Shown here: piece after piece, positions 1-5,883 of the stretch | Position numbering within the stretch: position 1 is the stretch's first letter | Layout: each line of letters begins with the position of its first letter | Assembly: GCA_023432075.1 (NCBI GenBank) | Contig: JAEYVD010000393.1 | Coordinates: forward strand, 1-7,070 | Source: Pseudomonadota bacterium | GTDB lineage: Bacteria > Pseudomonadota > Gammaproteobacteria > Burkholderiales > Burkholderiaceae_B | Reading direction: 5' to 3' | Length of the DNA: 7,070 nucleotides | Notes under the pieces: generated by a model | Database searches by the model: none | What the model saw: the letters and a program-made list of their open reading frames with translations, nothing else | What the model was told of the DNA's origin: nothing | Made by a program: the position numbers and the translations under genes

Positions 1-107
1 GTGTTGTCCTGGGTGGCGTCGGCGGCGCCGACCTCGCGGTCGTGCAGGGGGTCGTCAATGCGGGTCAAGGGAAAGCTCCGTGCCGTAGATGCGGGAAAGT
101 CCGCCAT
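1..107 (-). CDS. Possible N-terminus of an unidentified protein, cut by the window edge
   Basis: Reading the minus strand from an ATG at 107 gives 35 open codons that run off the left edge, beginning MADFPASTARSFPLTRIDDP. The last 15 or so codons almost all end in G or C, as do the real genes here, which supports coding. The start is uncertain. The ATG at 107 has no clear Shine-Dalgarno sequence, whereas a TTG at 68 in the same frame has GGAG (79-76) seven bases ahead of it. I do not recognise the protein family, and the fragment has no diagnostic motif, signal peptide or membrane segment. It would be divergent from the receiver-EAL gene. The overlapping plus-strand frame (1-237) is less protein-like. 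Confidence 0.4.
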   Translation of the reverse strand, partial: MADFPASTARSFPLTRIDDPLHDREVGAADATQDN

Positions 108-381
108 TATCGCACCCGCGGACGGTGGAGGCGGATGGGTGGCATCGACGCGCCCGCTTCCGGGGACAGGCCCCAATGCATGGAGCCGGACGGCGGATAG
201 GCCGGCGGCTACGTCTATCGGCGGCGAACTGAATTAACCCGTTATCGATAAGGACACTTTTTGCGCGGATGCCTTAGCATTGATGCACGCTTTCAGAGGA
301 CCGGTGCTGCCGGCCCGCAGCGGGCGCAGGCAGGGGCCGCACGCGGCTTCTTTCCGTAGGCACAGTACAGGACGGTCAGCA
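108..381. other. Divergent intergenic region
   Basis: This 274-base stretch separates the possible minus-strand gene from the receiver-EAL gene. Most of it is GC-rich, but 234-262 is a relatively AT-rich patch containing the perfect 10-base palindrome TTATCGATAA (242-251). A weak sigma-70-like pair can be drawn for the plus strand, AGGACA at 251-256 and TAGCAT at 275-280 with an 18-base spacer, but the match is poor. The EAL reading frame stays open back to about 280. The 33 extra residues are Arg/Ala/Gly-rich and unlike a receiver domain, so I treat 283-381 as untranslated. I saw no terminator or RNA gene. Confidence 0.4.
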
Positions 382-1608
382 ATGCCAAAACCCGATGCCG
401 GATCGTCCCGACGGATTCTTCTTGTAGAAGACCATCCCGTCGAGCGCGCCTATCTGCAGAACATGTTGCTGGCATTGGGCTACCGCCGCGTGGCGGGGCT
501 GGGAAGCAGCATCGAGGCGGTGGGCGCGATCACGCGCCAATACCATGACGTGCTCATCAGCGACATCGTGATGGGCGAGGGCGACGGCACGCGCCTGCCT
601 AATGATCTGCGCCGGCTGGTGGACGCCGGGCGCCTGAAGAGCATGCCCCCCATCATCTGGATCAGCAGCCTGAGCGACGAGCTGCTCCAGTCGCACGTGC
701 GGCTGGCCCTGCAGGCGGGTTGCCCGTCCGCGCAGGCGCTCGCGAAGCCCGTGTCGCGCGTGGCGATGCAGCAGGCCATCAAGAATGCGCTGCACAGCAT
801 CGACGACGAATCGGCCTCGCCGGACAAGCCCAAGTCCGTACGGCGCGAGGTGATGGAGGGGGCGCTGAGCCAGGCGCTGCTCTCGGGCACCAACATGAGC
901 GTGGTGCTGCAACCGCAGATCAGCCTGTCGACCGGGCGTGTGGTCGCGGCCGAAGCATTGTCGCGCTGGGTCGACCCTAAATTGGGCGCGATCTCTGCCG
1001 CCGACTTCGTGCCTGCGGCGCATCGGCTGGGCATGGACCGTATGTTGTTCAGCCGCGTCACCGACCGGGTGCTGGAGGTGTTGCGCCGGCTGCAGGACGC
1101 AGATGTGGCGGTGCCGGTCGCGATCAACGCGTCGGCTTCCACGCTGTGCTCGCGCGACCTGCCCGGCCTGCTGGAGCAGAAGGTGGGGCAGGCGGGGCTG
1201 CCCGCCCGGCTGATCAAGGTCGAGCTGACCGAAGACGAACCCGTGACCGACTGGCTGGCGCTGTCGTCCACGCTGAACCTGTTGCGCGTGCGTGGTTTCG
1301 AGCTGGCGATGGACGATTTTGGCGCCGGCATCGCCTCCATGCGCCTGTTTTCGGCGATGCCGTTCAACGAACTGAAGATCGACCGGGATTTCATCGTCCA
1401 CATGCACCGCGAACCGGCCTCGCGCGCCGTCGTGGCGGCGGCGATCGAAATGGGGCGGGTGCTGGGCCGGCGCGTGGTCGCCGAAGGGGTGGAGCAGGAG
1501 CGCGACGTGCAACTGCTTCGCGAACTGGGCTGCGACCTGGCGCAGGGCTATGGCATTTCGATGCCGTTGTCCCCGGACGATTTCATCGAATATTGCCGCA
1601 CCCATTGA
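382..1608 (+). CDS. Response regulator with receiver and EAL domains (predicted c-di-GMP phosphodiesterase)
   Basis: This 408-residue cytoplasmic protein is predicted to hydrolyse cyclic di-GMP to pGpG under control of phosphorylation by a histidine kinase. The receiver domain (about 11-135) has the acidic pair E16/D17, phosphoacceptor D61 in ISDIVM, switch serines S95/S96 and K122 in AKP. The EAL domain (about 155-405) has EALSRW at 191-196, N249, E281 in ELTE, DDFGAG at 311-316, K332 in LKID, E368 and E371 in AEGVE, and Q388 in QGY. Every residue expected for metal binding and catalysis is therefore present, and there is no GGDEF domain. Length and order resemble RocR/PvrR-type regulators. 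The start at ATG 382 is chosen because the receiver begins right after it and AGGAC (369-373) lies eight bases upstream; an in-frame ATG at 283 would only add a low-complexity tail. No histidine kinase gene lies in the window. Confidence 0.92.
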   Translation: MPKPDAGSSRRILLVEDHPVERAYLQNMLLALGYRRVAGLGSSIEAVGAITRQYHDVLISDIVMGEGDGTRLPNDLRRLVDAGRLKSMPPIIWISSLSDELLQSHVRLALQAGCPSAQALAKPVSRVAMQQAIKNALHSIDDESASPDKPKSVRREVMEGALSQALLSGTNMSVVLQPQISLSTGRVVAAEALSRWVDPKLGAISAADFVPAAHRLGMDRMLFSRVTDRVLEVLRRLQDADVAVPVAINASASTLCSRDLPGLLEQKVGQAGLPARLIKVELTEDEPVTDWLALSSTLNLLRVRGFELAMDDFGAGIASMRLFSAMPFNELKIDRDFIVHMHREPASRAVVAAAIEMGRVLGRRVVAEGVEQERDVQLLRELGCDLAQGYGISMPLSPDDFIEYCRTH

Positions 1609-1643
1609 GCGCGGGCGGCGGCGGTTTGTTTGCCAGGATGGAT

Positions 1644-1657
1644 TTGATTCGCGTCAA
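1644..1657. promoter_or_regulatory. FNR/ANR/DNR-type box
   Basis: TTGATTCGCGTCAA matches the known FNR-family pattern TTGAT-N4-RTCAA. The flanking T (1643) and A (1658) extend the dyad to TTTGA-N6-TCAAA. It lies in the gap between the receiver-EAL and ferric-reductase-like genes and is centred at 1650.5. With a TACCAT -10 candidate at 1699-1704 and a start near 1711, the centre would sit at about -60.5, a class I position. A class II position (-41.5) would put the start near 1692 behind a poor -10. I infer anaerobic or nitric-oxide-responsive control of the downstream gene, but the sequence alone cannot say which FNR-family protein binds. Confidence 0.6.
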
Positions 1658-1761
1658 AAAACGGCTGGGGTACCCGAAATAGGGGGCCTGGGCGAAACTA
1701 CCATTATGTCTGCGGCCTGTCTCGGTTCGGCACGGCCGCCGATTTACTGGGAGCGATGCCG

Positions 1762-3072
1762 ATGCGACGAATTCCTTTCACGATCCTCGCCGTCAGCGTC
1801 CTGGCCTGGGCGGCCGCCTTGTGGCTGCAGCCGCCCGCCGCCTTCAACGTATGGACGTGGCGCGACCAACTGATTTTGCTGACCGGTCTGGCGGCTTATG
1901 TGCTGATGGCGCTCATCATGCTGCTGTCGGTCAGGCCCATATGGCTGGAAAAGCGGCTGGATGGCCTGGACAAGATGTACCGGCTGCACAAGTGGTGCGG
2001 TATCCTGGCCACCGCGCTGGCGGCGGCGCACTACCTCATCAAACTGGCCAAGCCGCTGCTGCTGGCGATCTTCGACCCGGTTCCCAAAACGCCCCGTGCG
2101 GCGGCCATGCTGGATATGTTCCGGGGATCGGCCAAGGACCTGGGCGAGTACGCCGTCTGGATTCTGGTGGCGATGGTGCTGCTGACACTGTGGCGCCGGT
2201 TTCCGTACCACGTGTGGCGCCAGGTCCATCGCATTGCCGCCGTGATCTTCCTGGTGGCGGCATTTCATGGCGTTGTGCTTACGCCGGCCGCATGGTGGCC
2301 GCAGCCGGCGGGGTGGCTGGTTGCCGTGGCGACCGCGGTGGGGTCGGTCTGCGCCGTCATGGCGCTGACGGGCCGCATCGGGCGGGCGCGCCGCTACAAG
2401 GGCACCGTGCTGGACGTGCAGCATCTTTCGGACGACATCCTGCGGGTGACCTGTCGAGTCGAGGGCGGCTGGCGCCACCGTGCCGGGCAGTTCGCCTTCC
2501 TGACGGCCGACCGCAAGGAAGGCGCGCATCCGTTCACGGTGTCGGGCGCCGACGACGGCTCGGGCCGGGTGCAGTTTTCGATCAAGGCGCTGGGCGATTA
2601 CACCCGGCGCCTGCAGAAGCACCTGGCGGTCGGGCAGCCGGTAACCGTTGAAGGGCCGTACGGCTGTTTCGACTACCGCCGCGACGAGGGCCGTCGGCAG
2701 ATCTGGGTGGGTGCGGGCATTGGTGTGACGCCCTTCATTTCATGGCTTGAGGCCTTGCAGACGCGGCCCGCCGACGCGCCCGACGCTACCCTGTATTACT
2801 GCGCCCGCAATGCGGCCGATGCGCCCTTTGCCGACCGCCTGCGCGAGTTGTGCGCGCGCGTTCCAAGCGTGAAACTGGACGTGCGCTACAGCGACGAGCA
2901 CCGGCCCTTGACGGCCGTCGAGCTGGCGCAGGCGCGCCAGGAGGGGGCGCCTTGGCCAAGTGTGTGGTTCTGCGGTCCGACGGGCTTTGCCGACGCGCTG
3001 AAGGATGGCCTGTACCGGCGGGGGATGCCAGTGCGGCAGCTGTTCCACCAGGAGGCCTTCCAGATGCGCTAG
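1762..3072 (+). CDS. Ferric-reductase-like transmembrane flavohaem oxidoreductase
   Basis: This inner-membrane protein is predicted to pass electrons from NAD(P)H through FAD and haem across the membrane. Residues are numbered from ATG 1762 (436 aa). The N-terminal half (about 5-205) is hydrophobic with around six membrane segments. It carries four haem-ligand histidines in NOX/ferric-reductase spacing: H76-x13-H90 and H156-x12-H169. The C-terminal half is a ferredoxin-reductase module with the FAD motif HPFTVSG (256-262), the NAD(P)-binding loop GAGIGVTPF (317-325), CGPTG (404-408) and a C-terminal FHQEAF. This matches the predicted ferric reductase family COG4097 in length and order. An in-frame ATG at 1756 is possible, but GGGAG (1749-1753) is eight bases from 1762 and only two from 1756. 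The gene stands alone after an FNR-type box. Its physiological acceptor is unknown; iron reduction is the family name, not a demonstrated role. Confidence 0.88.
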   Translation: MRRIPFTILAVSVLAWAAALWLQPPAAFNVWTWRDQLILLTGLAAYVLMALIMLLSVRPIWLEKRLDGLDKMYRLHKWCGILATALAAAHYLIKLAKPLLLAIFDPVPKTPRAAAMLDMFRGSAKDLGEYAVWILVAMVLLTLWRRFPYHVWRQVHRIAAVIFLVAAFHGVVLTPAAWWPQPAGWLVAVATAVGSVCAVMALTGRIGRARRYKGTVLDVQHLSDDILRVTCRVEGGWRHRAGQFAFLTADRKEGAHPFTVSGADDGSGRVQFSIKALGDYTRRLQKHLAVGQPVTVEGPYGCFDYRRDEGRRQIWVGAGIGVTPFISWLEALQTRPADAPDATLYYCARNAADAPFADRLRELCARVPSVKLDVRYSDEHRPLTAVELAQARQEGAPWPSVWFCGPTGFADALKDGLYRRGMPVRQLFHQEAFQMR

Positions 3073-3076
3073 CGCG

Positions 3077-4723
3077 TCAGAGGCCGGACACGTCGATATC
3101 GCCCGGGTAGTCCACCGAGAACTTCAACACTGTCTCGCGCGACTTGCCCGGCTCGATCTCCCAGTCCCACACCAGCTTGCCGTCCTCTTCGCGCTTGATG
3201 TCGCGGTCGGCGGGCGACAGCAGCTTGACCACGATTTTTTCATTGCGCGAAATGGGCAGGTGATCCTTGAAGGACACCTGTTCCTTGGTCGTCTTGTTGT
3301 TCTTGACGGTGATCTTGTATTCGTAGGTGACGCGCTTGCCGCTGCCCGAAAAGCCGGTGCTTTCGGTGTAGCGGTTGACCAGCTGGCGCTTGATGGAGAT
3401 GCCCTCGTCCGCGCCCAGCGCCAGCTCCAGCTTTTCGCCGGGCATGACCGCCTTCATGGCGCCCGTGGCGACGAAGGCATCGTCCAGGAAGGTGTTGAGC
3501 GGACCCGCCAGGAACGGAAAGTCGGTGTTGTTGCTGGCCTGCGCGGTCAGGTAGACGGTTTCGCGCATCGCGGGCGTGGATTGGTATTGCAAGGTGGCCG
3601 GCAGCTTGGCGGTGGCGATGGCGACGCGCTGCGTGGTGTTGTCCGACAGCAGGGTTGCCGGGTTCTGGATCTGGAACGATGTGCTCGTGGCGGCGTTCTG
3701 GACCTGGGCCGTGGACAGCTCGATGGCCTCGGCCTGCGGCTCGGGCAGCATGGCGCTGTCTTCCATTGCGCTGGCGCGCGGCGCGCGCTTGGCGTGCATC
3801 TCGGCCTGAACGGCAGCAGGCGCCGGCGCGGCAACGGGCCGGGGCGGCGGGGGTGGGGCGGCCACGTCGATGATCCACGGGCGCAGCGTGGGCGCGCCGC
3901 CGCCCAGCGACGGGCGGGCCGTGGACAGCGTCAGCTTCACGTTGTTCCAGTCTTCGCCCGTGTTCTGACGGATGACACCGAAGTAGCCCAGGTCCACCTG
4001 GCGATCGGCCGGACGCAGGCGCGCATCGTAGGCGGGCGTCCAGCGCGCGCCCGCCACGGCATACGACAGCGCAAGGTCCAGCTTGCCGGCGCGTGCCATG
4101 CCGACGCGCAACGCCACCTTCTTGGTGCGCCGGCCGGCGTCGCCGCGGACCTGGCCAAGCTGGGTTTGCAGTGCCGTCATTTCGCGCTCCAGCGCGGTCT
4201 TCTGTTCGGTGACGCGGCGCAGGCCAGCCAGCGTCGTGGCCAGCGACTCGGCGCTGAGCGTCTGGATCGCCTTCAGTTCATCCAGGGTGATTCGGGCGCC
4301 GTCCTTGGCAGGTTCCGTGGCGCCGCGCTGCATCATCAGGATGAGTTCGCGCTGGTTGTCCAGCACTGCGGCCTCGTCGTCGAGCGCGGCCTGGCGGGCC
4401 GCCAGCTTGTCGATCTGCGCTTCGATCGACCGCACGCGTTCGTTGGCGGTGTCGGTCAGGTAGACGTCGCTGACCTTGACGTCCAGCAGCGTGGCCTGGC
4501 CGGTGCTCTTGGCGGAGACCTGCAGCGAGTTTTCCTGCAGCGAGGCCGGCAGGTTGTCCAGAATCAGTTCGTGTTCGCCGGCGGCCAGTTCGCTGCTGGC
4601 GGCGCGGGTGACGACCGCGCGGTCCTGGTAGACGGTGACCGCGCCAATGGACGAGGGCAGCGCGGCGGCAGCGGCGAAGCCGGGAATCGATGCAAAGGCC
4701 AGGGCCAGAAGGGTACGTCTCAC
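3077..4723 (-). CDS. Secreted DUF4140/DUF4139 protein, mucoidy inhibitor MuiA family
   Basis: This 548-residue protein is probably exported. Residues 1-21 form a signal peptide (RR, hydrophobic stretch, then a run of alanines). A DUF4140-like N-terminal domain begins at about 25 (IGAVTVYQDRAVVTR). Charged, heptad-like helices at about 92-130 and 147-195 look like coiled coil. The DUF4139 domain follows from about 215, with the typical YAVAGARWTPAYDARL (221-236) and GEDWNNVKLTLS (256-267). A Pro/Ala-rich segment at 287-305 interrupts it. The start is GTG at 4723, supported by AAAGG seven bases upstream and by the signal peptide; the open frame continues upstream to 4990 but that part overlaps the LysR gene. 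The family is named for a rhizobial mucoidy phenotype and its biochemical role is unknown. The gene lies 154 bases downstream of the LysR gene on the same strand, so it may have its own promoter or be read through. Confidence 0.88.
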   Translation of the reverse strand: MRRTLLALAFASIPGFAAAAALPSSIGAVTVYQDRAVVTRAASSELAAGEHELILDNLPASLQENSLQVSAKSTGQATLLDVKVSDVYLTDTANERVRSIEAQIDKLAARQAALDDEAAVLDNQRELILMMQRGATEPAKDGARITLDELKAIQTLSAESLATTLAGLRRVTEQKTALEREMTALQTQLGQVRGDAGRRTKKVALRVGMARAGKLDLALSYAVAGARWTPAYDARLRPADRQVDLGYFGVIRQNTGEDWNNVKLTLSTARPSLGGGAPTLRPWIIDVAAPPPPPRPVAAPAPAAVQAEMHAKRAPRASAMEDSAMLPEPQAEAIELSTAQVQNAATSTSFQIQNPATLLSDNTTQRVAIATAKLPATLQYQSTPAMRETVYLTAQASNNTDFPFLAGPLNTFLDDAFVATGAMKAVMPGEKLELALGADEGISIKRQLVNRYTESTGFSGSGKRVTYEYKITVKNNKTTKEQVSFKDHLPISRNEKIVVKLLSPADRDIKREEDGKLVWDWEIEPGKSRETVLKFSVDYPGDIDVSGL

Positions 4724-4877
4724 GGAGTCACCTTTGAAAAGTTGGGCGCGGCCGGCATCACGAATTCCAGGGGGACACATCGCCGGCAAGCGCGAGAGTC
4801 TAGCCCTAGCCCCGCCTGGCGGGTTTACAGAAAATGACAAACGCGACAGGCCGATACGGCCCGCGCGGGCCCGGGCC
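4724..4877. other. Gap between LysR and DUF4139 genes with GC-rich palindromes
   Basis: Immediately after the LysR stop codon lie two overlapping perfect palindromes, GGCCCGCGCGGGCC (4858-4871) and GGCCCGGGCC (4868-4877). They could fold into a strong RNA hairpin in the LysR transcript. No T-run follows directly, so this is not a standard intrinsic terminator. A smaller stem, CCCGC/GCGGG at 4811-4823, lies further on. I could not find a convincing sigma-70 promoter for the DUF4139 gene. A TTGTCA-like -35 at 4840-4835 (minus strand) has no matching -10. Confidence 0.3.
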
Positions 4878-5777
4878 TTACTCGCGTTCGGGGTGCGCCA
4901 GCCGGCGCAGCATGCCGACGGCGTTTTCGGCGGCGACCGATCGGTCATGACGGCGATATGCCATATCCAGCAGCGCGTGGGGTGCGTCACCCTTGATGGG
5001 CCGGTATTCGATGCCCTGCGCGCCCATGTGCCGCATCGCGGCGGGCACGATGGAAATGCCGACGCCTGCCGCCACCAGGCTCACGATCGACGCCATCTGA
5101 GGCGCCTCCTGGATGACGCGCGGCGCAAAGCCGGCGCGCTGGCAGGCGGACTGGATGGCGTCGTACAGGCCCGCGCCGATGGGCCGCGGATAAAGCACAA
5201 AGTCCTCCTCGGCCAGCGCGGCGATCGGGACCGCGCGCTTCCGGCTGAGCGGATGGTCCGGCGGCAGGGCGATCAGCATGGGCTCATCGAGCACCCGCTC
5301 CGATTCGAATTCGGCGTCCAGCACATAGGGCGGGCGGACAAAGGCCACGTCCACGTCGCCCGCGCGCAGGCCTCGCAGCAGCGTGACGGTATTGCTTTCG
5401 GTGAGCGTGATGCGCACGTCCGGATAGCGGTCGCGAAAAGCGCGGATGGCCCGGGGCAGGTAGGGATGAAAGACGGCCGACGCGGTAAAGCCGACCGTGA
5501 TGGCGCCGCGTTCGCCGCGCCCCAGCCGCCTGGCCATATCGACGGCGCGGTCGGCGCTGGCCAGGATGGCGCGGGCGTCGTCCAGAAATTGCACGCCGGC
5601 TTCGGTCAGCGCGATGCCGCGGGGCAGGCGCAGAAAGAGCGGCGTGCCGATCTCGCGCTCCAATTGCTGGATCTGCTGGCTGAGCGGGGGCTGGCCGATG
5701 CCCAGGCGGGCGGCCGCGCGCGTGAAGTGCAGTTCCTCGGCGACGGCGGTGAAATACCGCAAGTGACGCAGTTCCAT
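4878..5777 (-). CDS. LysR-family transcriptional regulator (BenM/CatM/YnfL-like)
   Basis: This 299-residue cytoplasmic DNA-binding regulator starts MELRHLRYFTAVAEELHFTR. Its winged helix-turn-helix lies at about 18-37 (TRAAARLGIGQPPLSQQIQ), followed by a linker helix to about 88 and an effector-binding domain from about 92 to 295. The QPPLSQQI recognition helix is typical of the BenM/CatM group of LysR proteins. S100 and T130 fall where that group places its ligand-contacting Ser and Thr, but this alignment is by eye and the ligand is unknown. The gene is divergent from the MFS transporter with a 106-base gap, the same arrangement as ynfL-ynfM in E. coli, so it most likely controls the transporter and itself. 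The ATG at 5777 has no clear Shine-Dalgarno sequence but is the family's normal start. Confidence 0.93.
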   Translation of the reverse strand: MELRHLRYFTAVAEELHFTRAAARLGIGQPPLSQQIQQLEREIGTPLFLRLPRGIALTEAGVQFLDDARAILASADRAVDMARRLGRGERGAITVGFTASAVFHPYLPRAIRAFRDRYPDVRITLTESNTVTLLRGLRAGDVDVAFVRPPYVLDAEFESERVLDEPMLIALPPDHPLSRKRAVPIAALAEEDFVLYPRPIGAGLYDAIQSACQRAGFAPRVIQEAPQMASIVSLVAAGVGISIVPAAMRHMGAQGIEYRPIKGDAPHALLDMAYRRHDRSVAAENAVGMLRRLAHPERE

Positions 5778-5806
5778 CGGTTTTAAATATAGACAGGAGC
5801 GGTTTC

Positions 5807-5821
5807 ATATATTGGACATAT
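5807..5821. promoter_or_regulatory. Probable LysR-type operator (ATAT-N7-ATAT)
   Basis: A perfect dyad ATAT-attggac-ATAT, extended by C and G to CATAT-N7-ATATG (5806-5822), contains the LysR-type T-N11-A pattern (T5808, A5820). It has the same 15-base spacing as the ATAC-N7-GTAT sites of the BenM/CatM group. It is centred 37 bases upstream of the LysR start codon. A -35-like TTGGAC (5812-5817) facing the MFS gene lies inside it, so binding could affect both divergent promoters. A second dyad, GACAT-N11-ATGTC (5815-5835), overlaps its right arm and may be an additional contact region. Confidence 0.5.
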
Positions 5822-5849
5822 GCAGGGGAAATGTCTACCTTGTTCTCCA

Positions 5850-5872
5850 CGGGCTCCTGCCCGGGTGTTTTT
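5850..5872 (+). terminator. Terminator-like hairpin in the MFS gene leader
   Basis: CGGGC (5850-5854) and GCCCG (5859-5863) form a 5-bp GC stem with a four-base TCCT loop. GGTG and then five T residues (5868-5872) follow. An alternative pairing adds CAC/GTG (5848-5850 with 5865-5867) and bulges GG. It lies just ahead of the transporter start, so if it works it would act as an attenuator rather than a gene-end terminator. The stem is short and the T-run is offset by four bases, so termination may be weak. Confidence 0.3.
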
Positions 5873-5883
5873 CGAGAATCCTG

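Noticed and set aside
1..237. Plus-strand open frame of 78 codons at the left edge
   Set aside because: Its composition is Arg/Ser/Gly/Ala-rich with no recognisable motif, and the minus strand of 1-107 has a better coding pattern. It is probably a shadow of a GC-rich region.
376..1605. 409-codon minus-strand frame opposite the receiver-EAL gene
   Set aside because: The product is rich in His, Arg and Gln with no motif, which is typical of a shadow frame, and the plus strand carries all receiver and EAL signatures.
1643..1660. TTTGA...TCAAAAAA as a terminator of the receiver-EAL gene
   Set aside because: The stem is AT-rich and five pairs long, and it is followed by A residues rather than T on the plus strand. 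The FNR-box reading fits better.
1744..2622. 292-codon minus-strand frame opposite the ferric-reductase-like gene
   Set aside because: His/Arg/Gln-rich shadow; the plus strand has the haem, FAD and NAD(P) motifs.
3005..4837. 610-codon plus-strand frame opposite the DUF4139 gene
   Set aside because: It is antisense to a gene with signal peptide and clear domain motifs. Its Arg/Gly/Ala/Gln-rich product has no recognisable family. GC-biased codons often leave the opposite strand open.
4724..4990. N-terminal extension of the DUF4139 frame up to 4990
   Set aside because: It would overlap the LysR gene and bury the signal peptide inside the protein. The GTG at 4723 has a good Shine-Dalgarno sequence.
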